Shown: positions 1-6,456 of the stretch, piece by piece
Layout of the letters: each line of letters starts with the position of its first letter
Position numbering within the stretch: the stretch's first letter is position 1
Source of the DNA: Candidatus Aerophobota bacterium
Lineage (GTDB): Bacteria; Aerophobota; Aerophobia; Aerophobales; B3-G15
DNA length: 10,834 nucleotides
Assembly (NCBI GenBank): GCA_030607765.1
Contig: JAUWJJ010000012.1
Span: forward strand, 1 to 10,834
Reading direction: 5' to 3'
Program-made: the position numbers and the translations under genes
The notes under the pieces: generated by a model
Database searches by the model: none
The model's input: the letters and a program-made list of their open reading frames with translations, nothing else
Told to the model about the DNA's origin: nothing

Positions 1-396
1 AGCAGATTTCTTATAGAAATATTTACGGCTTTTATTCACTCTGTTAAACGGTTAAATACCGCTCTCGGGAAAATAGAAATAGACCGAGAGAGAATGAGGA
101 AAAATTTGAATTTTAGTAAGGAGTTAATTGTTGCCGAGCCTTTATATATTCTTTTGTCAATTAATGGTCATCCTGATGGATATGGATGTGTACGCAAGCT
201 TTTAGCAAAATCCCGAAAAGAAAAGCGGAGCTTAAGAGAACTTATATGGGAGGATGAGGAGGTTAAATTGTTTCTCGCAAAGATTAACGAGAGGCAAAGA
301 AAAGTGCTAAATAACCCTGAAGAATATATTGGTATTTCCAGAGAGAAGACCGAAAATATTTGTGAATTCTGGGAATCCTCTATAGAAAATTTTTAG
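1..396 (+). CDS. Adenylosuccinate lyase-type enzyme, C-terminal fragment
   Basis: The frame is open from base 1, so the gene begins upstream of the window; about 131 residues up to the TAG stop are visible. The methionine at base 94 is internal, because the open frame before it (SRFLIEIFTAFIHSVKRLNT...) continues the same helical domain. The fragment looks like the helical C-terminal domain of adenylosuccinate lyase: an ERMRKNL segment, then LIVAEPLYILL, NGHPDGYGCVRKL, a LRELIWEDEEV segment and a final PEEYIGISREKTE stretch. In that family the enzyme eliminates fumarate from adenylosuccinate and SAICAR in purine synthesis. The catalytic loops lie in the missing part, so a related lyase with another substrate cannot be excluded. 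A second member of the same superfamily (aspartase-like) starts at 10006. The family call is fairly firm; the purine role is less so. Confidence 0.72.
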   Translation, partial: SRFLIEIFTAFIHSVKRLNTALGKIEIDRERMRKNLNFSKELIVAEPLYILLSINGHPDGYGCVRKLLAKSRKEKRSLRELIWEDEEVKLFLAKINERQRKVLNNPEEYIGISREKTENICEFWESSIENF

Positions 397-567
397 GATC
401 TTACCCACCAAAGGGATTTTTTAGATGGAAACAAACTCATTAAACTGTAAAATAATTACAAATTTTTAAGAGTGCGTTCACGGTGGAGGGGATAATATTT
501 CTTTTATTTCTCCCGAAAGCCTCTTGAAATCTAATTTACTTTCAATTTTTCTGATCTAACGCGCCTC

Positions 568-598
568 TTGACAAAAAATAAAGACGTGCTAATAATAT
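568..598 (+). promoter_or_regulatory. Sigma70-type promoter, copy 1
   Basis: A perfect -35 box TTGACA (568-573) is followed by an AT-rich -10 region. The options are AATAAT at 591-596 (17-base spacer) or TAATAT at 593-598 (19-base spacer). The -35 context CTCTTGACAAAAA recurs as CTCTTGACGAAAAA near 1168. No gene follows directly; the next structure downstream is the hairpin at 654-683, so any product would be a short RNA or a longer leader for the gene at 799. Confidence 0.42.
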
Positions 599-653
599 AA
601 AATGGATTAGATCTTTGGTATGAAGAGGCTAATAATCATTCTGTCATTCAGTA

Positions 654-683
654 TTTATTTTAAGTTTTTGAACTGAAAATAAA
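654..683 (+). terminator. AT-rich hairpin, possible terminator or operator dyad
   Basis: TTTATTTT (654-661) pairs with AAAATAAA (676-683). After an A/G mismatch, AGTT (663-666) pairs with AACT (671-674) around a TTTG loop. A short TTTT run follows at 686-689. The stem is nearly all A-T, so it would be a weak terminator for RNA started at 568. It ends only 4 bases before the next -35 box (688), so it could equally be a protein-binding dyad controlling that promoter. Confidence 0.3.
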
Positions 684-687
684 AATT

Positions 688-715
688 TTGACAGTTTGAT
701 AAAACATATTATAAT
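688..715 (+). promoter_or_regulatory. Consensus sigma70 promoter for the 88-residue gene
   Basis: Perfect TTGACA (688-693) and perfect TATAAT (710-715) boxes are separated by 16 bases. Transcription would begin near 722 and give a leader of about 75 bases before the ATG at 799. This is the best promoter match in the window and suggests that the small downstream gene is really expressed. Confidence 0.68.
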
Positions 716-720
716 AAACT

Positions 721-756
721 GAAAGAAATTATTCAACCAGTAAGGAGAGTAAAATT
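721..756 (+). repeat. Shared leader repeat, copy A
   Basis: The block holding GAAATTATT, a variable few bases and then TAAGGAGAGTAAAATT recurs almost unchanged at 1215-1249, each time just downstream of a strong promoter. Copy A is followed by a degenerate echo of itself at 767-781 (AAGAGGGTAAATTTT) and not by a start codon. The AAGGAG core looks like a ribosome binding site that has lost its gene here. Confidence 0.55.
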
Positions 757-798
757 TTAAGGAGTTAAGAGGGTAAATTTTAGGGCACAGAGGAAAGA

Positions 799-1065
799 AT
801 GAACGAACAAAAAAATAATATTCAAAGAAGTTTAGGAAGAATAGAAAGCGATATAAAAGCTATGAGAGTTGATATTACCGAGACTAAACAGGATGTAAAG
901 AATTTAGCTAAAAAAGTAGAAATCCTACCAGTTATTAAAAAACAACTGGAAAATCATCTAAAGCATCACCAGATTAAATCAGACCGATGGTTTAAAATTT
1001 TAGTTATTATTCTAAACGCAGGAGTATTTGCTCTTTTAGGATATTTGGTTAGTTTAGTAAGATAA
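799..1065 (+). CDS. Small coiled-coil protein with C-terminal membrane helix
   Basis: The gene encodes 88 residues. Residues about 5-50 are a heptad-rich charged helix (QRSLGRIESDIKAMRVDI...VKNLAKKVEIL) typical of a coiled coil. A basic, histidine-rich linker (KHHQIKSDR) follows, then one hydrophobic helix at about 65-86 (WFKILVIILNAGVFALLGYL) and a short basic tail. The layout matches small phage haemolysin XhlA-like or holin-accessory proteins and many unnamed tail-anchored bacterial proteins; I cannot separate these. The start is supported by AGAGGA at 789-794, five bases before the ATG, and by the consensus promoter at 688. There are no neighbouring phage genes. Function is unknown: the topology is read from the sequence and any lysis role would be guesswork. 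Confidence 0.68.
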   Translation: MNEQKNNIQRSLGRIESDIKAMRVDITETKQDVKNLAKKVEILPVIKKQLENHLKHHQIKSDRWFKILVIILNAGVFALLGYLVSLVR

Positions 1066-1113
1066 AAATTATATGTAAAATATTTTTAAAGTTTTTAGTT
1101 TTTCAAAGATTTT

Positions 1114-1164
1114 TCACTCAATTTAGCATCTGACAAGGAAAAGAGCGAAAAAAATTTTGAGTGA
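1114..1164. repeat. Spaced inverted repeat upstream of a promoter
   Basis: TCACTCAA (1114-1121) and TTGAGTGA (1157-1164) are a perfect 8-base inverted pair separated by 35 bases. The right arm ends 5 bases before the -35 box at 1170. It could be a spaced operator pair or the closing stem of an RNA from the gene ending at 1065. No T-run follows, so it is not a classical terminator. Confidence 0.35.
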
Positions 1165-1169
1165 CCCTC

Positions 1170-1196
1170 TTGACGAAAAAATATATGTACTATAAT
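1170..1196 (+). promoter_or_regulatory. Sigma70-type promoter, copy 3
   Basis: TTGACG (1170-1175) and a perfect TATAAT (1191-1196) are separated by 15 bases, slightly short of the 17-base optimum. The surroundings resemble the promoter at 568 (CTCTTGAC plus A-run). It would start RNA near 1203, running through leader copy B to the terminator at 1333-1370. Confidence 0.52.
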
Positions 1197-1214
1197 ATAA
1201 ACCGAAAGATTAAA

Positions 1215-1249
1215 GAAGAAATTATTTAGTCATTAAGGAGAGTAAAATT
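1215..1249 (+). repeat. Shared leader repeat, copy B
   Basis: This matches the block at 721-756: GAAATTATT, then a few variable bases, then TAAGGAGAGTAAAATT. Here the AAGGAG (1235-1240) sits 9 bases before a GTG codon at 1250, a proper ribosome-binding arrangement. The two copies suggest a duplicated promoter-leader cassette. Confidence 0.55.
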
Positions 1250-1342
1250 GTGGAAAAGGTTTATAGCTCTCTCTCTCTCGAGAATAGGTTAGTTTTTTTA
1301 AGTAGAGATAATTTTAATAAAGTAAATTTAAGGGATAGGTAG
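1250..1342 (+). CDS. Possible 30-residue peptide (or the body of a small RNA)
   Basis: A GTG at 1250 with AAGGAG nine bases upstream opens a 30-codon frame reading MEKVYSSLSLENRLVFLS then RDNFNKVNLRDR, with its TAG stop inside the left arm of the terminator at 1333. The frame sits in a complete short transcription unit: promoter 1170-1196, predicted RNA of about 165 bases, and strong terminator. The peptide is not recognised, has no membrane helix, and is too short for coding statistics to decide. Alternatives are a regulatory RNA without translation, or the remnant of a longer gene lost from a duplicated cassette. Confidence 0.28.
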   Translation: MEKVYSSLSLENRLVFLSRDNFNKVNLRDR

Positions 1343-1370
1343 TGCTTTTTGCATTGCCTATCCTTTTTTT
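1333..1370 (+). terminator. Strong Rho-independent terminator
   Basis: GGATAGGTAGTGC (1333-1345) pairs with GCATTGCCTATCC (1351-1363) over 13 pairs, two of them G-U, around a TTTTT loop. A run of T's follows directly (1364-1370). It closes the short unit started at 1170 and separates it from the solute-binding protein gene. Confidence 0.88.
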
Positions 1371-1378
1371 ATTTAATA

Positions 1379-1407
1379 TTGATTGAAAAGGTGAGAAAAG
1401 ATAGAAT
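1379..1407 (+). promoter_or_regulatory. Likely promoter of the solute-binding protein gene
   Basis: TTGATT (1379-1384) and TAGAAT (1402-1407) are separated by 17 bases, placed just after the terminator at 1333-1370. It would give a leader of about 185 bases before the ATG at 1600. The boxes are only fair matches, but position and spacing fit. Confidence 0.38.
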
Positions 1408-1599
1408 AAATGGCCGAAAAGGAGGTGGATGAAGGTAGGTAGGCCAATCTATCTTGGAAAAAAGGAAAACTTTTTAAAAAGAGAAGTGTCGAAAGTTTAA
1501 TTTCTCTTTTAAGAGCTTTCCACAGAAAAATGAACCACGTCAAACCAAAGGAATTTAGTTTAAGGATTTTAAATTACATCATACAGGAGGTAACAAAAA

Positions 1600-3513
1600 A
1601 TGATACGAAAGTTAACAATGTTGCTTTTAAGTGGGGCAATTTGTTTATTGGGAGTAATCCCAGTGTTAGCACAAAGTCAATATGGACAATATTCTACTAT
1701 AGGGGAATATGAAAAAGCTACAGGTAATAAAATAGAAAAATTTAATGAAGCTCCTGAGTTAAAAGTAAAGGTAGCTGCTGGTGAGCTTCCTTCAATAGAG
1801 GAAAGACTTCCTGAGGAGCCAGTGGTAGTAGAACCGGTAGAAGAGATTGGACAATATGGAGGAACCTGGCATAAAGTAGTTACAAGAGCTGGGGATATTA
1901 TGCTAAATTCTCGGCAGGGATATGAGGCTCTTGCCCGCTGGGCTCGCGATGCTATGACCGCAATTCCTGGAATAGCTAAAAGTTGGGAAATTTCAGATGA
2001 AGGGAAAACTTTTACTTTCTATTTAAGAAAAGGAATGAAGTGGTCTGATGGAGAGCCTTTCACTGTTGATGATATCATGTTCTGGTATGAGAATATTATG
2101 CTTAACAAAGAACTCACTCCTGTTTTTCCAAAGTGGCTTACAGTTGGGGGAGAACAAGTAAAAATAGAAAAAGTAGATGATTATACGATTAAATTTGGCT
2201 TTACCGAGCCATACGGGCTATTTCTCGATAACCTCTGCTTTAACGGAATTGGAATGGCTGTTCCCAAGCATTACATGAAGCAGTTTCATCCCCGTTATAC
2301 CTCAAAAGAAAAGTTAGAAGAGATGGCTAAAAAGGAAGGATTTAAATTTTGGTATCAATTATTTCCGGTAAAGAATAACCTTAATGAAAATCCTGAACTT
2401 CCTACCATTAGATCCTGGAAAATAAAGGTAGGTCCTCCTGCTACTCGTATGATTGCGGAAAGGAATCCTTACTACTGGAAAGTGGATCCTGAAGGAAATC
2501 AACTCCCCTATATTGACCGAATTACTTTTGATTTGATAGGAAGTGCAGAAACGGCGAATTTTAAAGCAATAGCAGGCGAATTAGATATGCAAATGCGGTA
2601 TATGAGTCTATCAAACTTTAGTCTCTTTCTGATAGAGAGGGAAAAAGGAGACTACAGAGTTTTAAGATGGTGGAAAAAACCTCTTCCTATTACTGTTAAG
2701 GAACTTTATTTGGAATATGATCCTAAACGAGCAAATGAGCTTTTGGATGAGATAGGCTTAAAGTGGGATACGAACCGTGAATATCGTCTGCGGCCTGATG
2801 GTAAGACTTTGTCTGTGGTTATTAATACTTATGGTGCTGAGGAAATCGGGGGTACAGTTGATGAGTATGAATTAGTAAAAGGTTATTGGAAAGAAGTTGG
2901 GATTAAGGTTGATGTAAAATCCGAGGATAGAACATTATGGGTATCTCGAATGTTAGCAAGTGAACACGAGATAGGTGGTTATGGAAGATTGTACTTTAAT
3001 CAAAATTGCAAAGCCCCTGTTCTGCGGGAACTTTTTCAGAATAAAAAGTTCCGTATCGCTCTTTCTTTAGCTATAAACCGGGAAGAGATAAATGAATTCT
3101 GTTATATGGGAATAGCTAAACCTGCTTCTAAACGTTACGTCACGCACTGGGAAGTTGATCCTATATGGTATGTCCCTACAGCTACAAATTGTTATTTTGC
3201 TCCTCTTTATGGTCTTTGGTATGCATCCAATGGAAAAAGTGGTGAAGAGCCCACAGGGGATTTAAGAAAAGTCCAAATATTGTACGATAAGTTGAAGGTA
3301 ACTGTGGATGAAAAAGAAAAGCGTAAACTATCTGATGAGATTGTGCGCCTCAATGCGGAGAATATATGGTCAGTTGCTACTATTTTGGAGTTTAGTCCTG
3401 TTATAGTGAAGAATAATTTCCGAAATGTTCCCGAAGAGGGAAATGATTATGACTGGCGAACAATGGTACCAGGGTATGTTAATCCAGAACAATTCTTCAT
3501 CAAACAGAAATAG
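1600..3513 (+). CDS. ABC transporter solute-binding protein, family 5 (Opp/Dpp type), with reordered blocks
   Basis: The product is a 637-residue periplasmic binding protein that would deliver a peptide-like solute to Opp/Dpp-type permeases. Residues 1-24 form a signal peptide (basic start, hydrophobic core, VLA/QS cleavage) without a lipobox cysteine. Family signatures include GTWHKVV, LARWARDAMTAIPGIAKSW, GKTFTFYLRKGMKWSDGEPF with VDDIMFWYE, YYWKVDPEGNQLPYID, and the C-terminal GLWYASNGKSGEEPTG and VKNNFRNVPE. AGGAGGT (1585-1591) supports the start. Oddity: in the family the block ending in FRIALSLAINREEI normally comes before the EYDPKRANELLDEIGL and ELVKGYWKEVGIKV blocks. Here residues 463-510, carrying the former, come after residues 361-462, carrying the latter, with the frame unbroken. 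Length is normal, so the blocks seem exchanged and not lost. The fold may be compromised. The family call is firm. Confidence 0.92.
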   Translation: MIRKLTMLLLSGAICLLGVIPVLAQSQYGQYSTIGEYEKATGNKIEKFNEAPELKVKVAAGELPSIEERLPEEPVVVEPVEEIGQYGGTWHKVVTRAGDIMLNSRQGYEALARWARDAMTAIPGIAKSWEISDEGKTFTFYLRKGMKWSDGEPFTVDDIMFWYENIMLNKELTPVFPKWLTVGGEQVKIEKVDDYTIKFGFTEPYGLFLDNLCFNGIGMAVPKHYMKQFHPRYTSKEKLEEMAKKEGFKFWYQLFPVKNNLNENPELPTIRSWKIKVGPPATRMIAERNPYYWKVDPEGNQLPYIDRITFDLIGSAETANFKAIAGELDMQMRYMSLSNFSLFLIEREKGDYRVLRWWKKPLPITVKELYLEYDPKRANELLDEIGLKWDTNREYRLRPDGKTLSVVINTYGAEEIGGTVDEYELVKGYWKEVGIKVDVKSEDRTLWVSRMLASEHEIGGYGRLYFNQNCKAPVLRELFQNKKFRIALSLAINREEINEFCYMGIAKPASKRYVTHWEVDPIWYVPTATNCYFAPLYGLWYASNGKSGEEPTGDLRKVQILYDKLKVTVDEKEKRKLSDEIVRLNAENIWSVATILEFSPVIVKNNFRNVPEEGNDYDWRTMVPGYVNPEQFFIKQK

Positions 3514-3525
3514 AATCTTTAAAAG

Positions 3526-3570
3526 GGAAGCTCTCTAAAAGTTTAGGAGCTTCCATTTCTAAGTTTTTTT
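3526..3570 (+). terminator. Rho-independent terminator after the binding protein gene
   Basis: GGAAGCTC (3526-3533) pairs with GAGCTTCC (3547-3554). An inner CTAA/TTAG extension surrounds an AAGT loop, with one bulged T. Seven T's lie at 3564-3570, nine bases beyond the stem, a little far for a textbook terminator. It separates the binding protein from the following operon. Confidence 0.68.
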
Positions 3571-3599
3571 GATAGATTTTCTTTAATATAAAAGGTTAA

Positions 3600-3635
3600 G
3601 ATTGACACGTCGCTATCGCTCTTCGCAATGACAGT
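3600..3635. repeat. Short dispersed GATTG...CGCAATGAC repeat
   Basis: The segment from GATTGACACGTCGC to TTCGCAATGACAGT is much richer in G+C than its surroundings. It resembles the widespread intergenic repeat whose other strand reads GTCATTGCGAG-AGCG-AGCGACG-CAATC, seen in many unrelated bacterial genomes. Only one copy lies in this window and its terminal inverted repeat (ATTGC/GCAAT in better copies) has decayed on the left. Recognition is from memory of the motif, not from a search. Confidence 0.6.
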
Positions 3636-3729
3636 GGTATACGTGCTTTAGTGAATATTTACGAATTTGGAATGAAAGGAATATTTAAATTAGGTTGGAT
3701 AAAGCTAATAAAAATGGAGGTAGGTAAAA

Positions 3730-5094
3730 ATGAAAGTAGGATTTGGGAAACAAGATATCACTCCTGACTTAAAATCACCTATACCTGGTCCGGCGGGAGT
3801 TGATACTGAACGAGAATTTATTCTTGACGATATCTGGACGAGAGCTTTAGTATTTAAGTATGAGAATAATGTGGTGATTTTAGTGGCTGCGGATATCCCT
3901 AATTTTCATGAGAAAGACAGGGAAGATCTTATTAAGGAGATAGAAAAAGTATGCAATATTAAGAAATTTAAACTGGTATCTCATTGTGTGCATATGCACC
4001 AGGCCCCTAATGTATGCTGGAATTCTTTTAGTATGATCAATAAAGAAGGTGGTTATTCTATAAATGAAAAGTATTATAGAGCTTTCTTAAATAAAACTGC
4101 CTTAGCAGCAAAAGAAGCATTTAAAAATCTTGAAAATTTCCAGATAGAATATGGAGAAGCAGAGGTTAAAGGAATTGAAAGTAATAGAAGGATAATGGAG
4201 CCTGATGGAAATATAAGGTTAAGAGGTTCAAGACCTTCAAAAGAACTAAGAGAACTCCCTGAAGGACATATTGACCCAATGGTAAGAGTATTTTACCTAA
4301 AAAGAAAAGATAAAAAGAATATAGTTTGGGCTAATTATAATGGTCACCCTACTGCCACAGGAGGAGATGCAGCCCCATTTGTAAGCGGTGATTTTCCTGG
4401 ACAGGCGTTAAGAATTTTAAAGAGAGAGAAATCTGAAAATGAATATATTTATATGATGGGCCCAAATGGAAATTTAAATCCGGGGAAGTATATAACCGGG
4501 GATTCGTTTAACTTAGAGGACAGAATAAAAGATAGGGACCGGATGGGTAGAATTTTAGCTGAAAGCATAAAAGTGGCAATAAATAAGGCCGAAAAGCTAA
4601 AGATGGGTCCTCTTAAATTTAAAAAGGAGAGACTTCTACTTTTACATAAAGAAAAAGATTTTCCAACTTATAAACAAGCTTTAGAGCAACATAAAGAAGC
4701 TGTGAAAGAAATGATAGAAGTGCATAAGAGAGGTGAAAAACTTTCTCGTGGAGGAAAGATAAGATTTACTCACCGTATACTTTATTATTATAAAATTCTT
4801 GAAAATGGTAAGATCCCTGTTTATATATCTGCTATGAAAATTGGAGACCTTAATGTTGTATTTTATCCGGGAGAAATATTTCTTGAAGCAAGTGATATGA
4901 TAAGGAAAAATTTTCCCGAAAAAAAGATATTTGCTGTGGCTCTTTGTGATGGATTATTTGGTTATGTTATAACTGAAGACTGTTATGAAACAAGAAGACA
5001 TGGATATGAATATACAGCCACATTATTAGCAAAAGGGTCTTTTACGGCAATAGTTAATAAATCGATACAAATGCTGAAGGAAATTAACAATTAA
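3730..5094 (+). CDS. Cytoplasmic neutral ceramidase-like zinc hydrolase, paralogue 1
   Basis: The product has 454 residues and resembles the neutral/alkaline ceramidase N-terminal domain family, zinc amidases that hydrolyse an amide bond. Signatures in order: GFGKQDITP at 4-12, HMHQAPN at 88-94 (His88, His90), GHPT with His206, GDFPG at 220-224, GPNGNLNP at 244-251, YPGEIFLEAS with Glu382, and HGYEYTATL with Tyr426. The His, His, Glu, Tyr set matches the zinc ligands known in bacterial ceramidase. The ceramidase GDVSPN serine motif is GNLNPG here, so ceramide is unlikely to be the substrate. There is no signal peptide, unlike true ceramidases, so it should act in the cytoplasm. GGAGG at 3716-3720 supports the start. 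It heads a close-packed gene run (35 bases to the amidohydrolase) and has a paralogue at 8596. The true substrate is unknown. Confidence 0.8.
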   Translation: MKVGFGKQDITPDLKSPIPGPAGVDTEREFILDDIWTRALVFKYENNVVILVAADIPNFHEKDREDLIKEIEKVCNIKKFKLVSHCVHMHQAPNVCWNSFSMINKEGGYSINEKYYRAFLNKTALAAKEAFKNLENFQIEYGEAEVKGIESNRRIMEPDGNIRLRGSRPSKELRELPEGHIDPMVRVFYLKRKDKKNIVWANYNGHPTATGGDAAPFVSGDFPGQALRILKREKSENEYIYMMGPNGNLNPGKYITGDSFNLEDRIKDRDRMGRILAESIKVAINKAEKLKMGPLKFKKERLLLLHKEKDFPTYKQALEQHKEAVKEMIEVHKRGEKLSRGGKIRFTHRILYYYKILENGKIPVYISAMKIGDLNVVFYPGEIFLEASDMIRKNFPEKKIFAVALCDGLFGYVITEDCYETRRHGYEYTATLLAKGSFTAIVNKSIQMLKEINN

Positions 5095-5129
5095 AGTTTA
5101 TTATTTACATAAGTATTTAAGGTGATAAT

Positions 5130-6356
5130 ATGCTAATTAAAAATGCAAATTTAATTGATGGAAAAACAAATGAAATTAAATTGAACATTGCCTTAGTAAT
5201 TAAGGATGAGAGAATTTATAAAATTATTCCTGATAATACTTCCTCAAAAGAAGGAGAAGACATAATCATAGATGCCCAAGGAGGAACCATCCTTCCCGGA
5301 CTTTTTAACTTACATTCTCATATTCACCGAAGACATTTAAGTTGGTTTAAAAATGATAATCCTTTGGAACCATTTAGAATTGTACACCCGAGAGTAGAAA
5401 GATTGCCAATACATGATGCATTATTCTTTGCTCTTAAAAATGCCTGGACCGAGCTTTTTATGGGTATTACAACCATAAGGGATGCTGGCTCGAGAGATCA
5501 TTTAGCTACAATCTTGAGAAATTTATTTGCTGATGGTTTATTTAATGGGCCCAGGATTATATCCAGCGGAAAAATCATTAGTATGACCGGGGGTCATGAA
5601 GAAAGTATATCTACAAGAGAATGTGACGGTCCTGATGAAGTGCGTAAGGCAACACGCGAGCAATTCAAAGCCGGTGCAGATTGGGTTAAATTTTGTGCAA
5701 GTGGAGGGTTGGCTGGTATGCCAGATAAGGAAAACCCTCATATGATTGAATTTAGCTATGATGAGCTTAAGGCAGGCATTGATGTGGCCCATAAAAGATT
5801 CAAAAAAGCCTTAGCTCATGCCCATGCAACAGAAGCTATCAAAAATGCTGTACGTGCAGGAGTAGATACTATAGAGCATGGGATGTATTTAGATGCTGAA
5901 GCCATTGAAATGATGATAAAGAATAAAACAGCTCTGGTCCCAACAGTTTCAGGAATTTATCGCTATGCAAAACTCGAGGAGGAAAGTGGGAATATAGATT
6001 TTTCAAAAATGTTGATGGCAGAAGTGGTTGTGCCACATAAAAGGAGCGTTAAAAAGGCGTTTAAGGCAGGTATCAAAATTGGAACCGGAAGCGATACTTT
6101 AGGAAATATTGTAGATGAAATAGAAATATTTAAAAAAATAGGTTTCTCATCAATGGAGGCAATCCAATCAGCTACCAGGGTATCTGCTGAGATACTTGGA
6201 TTAAATGAAATATTAGGAACAATTGAGGTAGGCAAAATTGCTGATATTATTATCATAAATGGCGATCCACTACAAAATTTAAAATGTTTACGGAATATAT
6301 CATATGTAATAAAAGATGGTGAACTAGTAAATCCTTCATGGTGCCTGAACTTATAA
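5130..6356 (+). CDS. Metal-dependent amidohydrolase (dipeptidase/imidazolonepropionase-like)
   Basis: The product has 408 residues with the amidohydrolase-superfamily barrel and flanking beta domain. N-terminal strands end in ILPGLFNLHSH, where His62 and His64 are the usual metal pair. GADWVKFCASGG carries Lys187, the probable carboxylated bridging lysine. His230 (ALAHAHATEAI), His250 (GVDTIEHG) and Asp322 (GTGSDT) complete the site, and the tail IEVGKIADIIIINGDP is typical. Order and spacing match the Xaa-Pro dipeptidase/imidazolonepropionase-related branch, which includes cytoplasmic dipeptidases and N-acyl amino acid hydrolases. The residue before the HxH motif is Asn60 where Asp is common. 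The start has AAGGTGAT at 5119-5126. It lies between a ceramidase-like gene and the permeases, so its substrate probably enters by the transporter. Exact substrate not readable. Confidence 0.86.
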   Translation: MLIKNANLIDGKTNEIKLNIALVIKDERIYKIIPDNTSSKEGEDIIIDAQGGTILPGLFNLHSHIHRRHLSWFKNDNPLEPFRIVHPRVERLPIHDALFFALKNAWTELFMGITTIRDAGSRDHLATILRNLFADGLFNGPRIISSGKIISMTGGHEESISTRECDGPDEVRKATREQFKAGADWVKFCASGGLAGMPDKENPHMIEFSYDELKAGIDVAHKRFKKALAHAHATEAIKNAVRAGVDTIEHGMYLDAEAIEMMIKNKTALVPTVSGIYRYAKLEEESGNIDFSKMLMAEVVVPHKRSVKKAFKAGIKIGTGSDTLGNIVDEIEIFKKIGFSSMEAIQSATRVSAEILGLNEILGTIEVGKIADIIIINGDPLQNLKCLRNISYVIKDGELVNPSWCLNL

Positions 6357-6456
6357 GCTTGATGCCATGTTGGTAGTAGTGTTTGGTGAGGGATATGTAG
6401 CTTACTAATAGTTCATTATTGACTTATTCAACTCGTTTCTAAGGAGGATTTAAAAG

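Larger units (their letters stand above)
397..798. other. Gene-free stretch with tandem promoters and dyads
   Basis: No convincing coding frame was found. The stretch holds two sigma70-like promoters (near 568 and 688), a small AT-rich dyad at 524-545 (TTGAAA/TTTCAA followed by five T), a longer AT-rich hairpin at 654-683, and a purine-rich leader before the gene at 799. Just after the lyase stop, a CCC/GGG hairpin with T's (about 407-430) is too weak to call a terminator with confidence. Confidence 0.5.
1066..1599. other. Gene-poor stretch between the small membrane protein and the binding protein
   Basis: The stretch contains a dyad (1114-1121/1157-1164), a promoter (1170-1196), leader repeat copy B, a possible 30-codon frame, a strong terminator (1333-1370), and then a likely promoter and roughly 190-base leader for the solute-binding protein gene. 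In that leader AAAAGAGAA (1477-1485) can pair with TTCTCTTTT (1502-1510), but no T-run follows and no known riboswitch class was recognised. Confidence 0.5.

Noticed and set aside
1265..1282. CT-dinucleotide run as a possible phase-variation tract
   Set aside because: Only about five units long and in an uncertain short frame; there is no sign of a switched gene.
1530..1712. 60-codon frame overlapping the start of the binding protein gene
   Set aside because: It has no ribosome binding site and runs through the leader into the signal-peptide region in another frame; the composition looks like a shadow.
5538..6256. Two - strand frames inside the amidohydrolase gene
   Set aside because: They lie fully within a gene with clear catalytic motifs, and their translations show no domain pattern.
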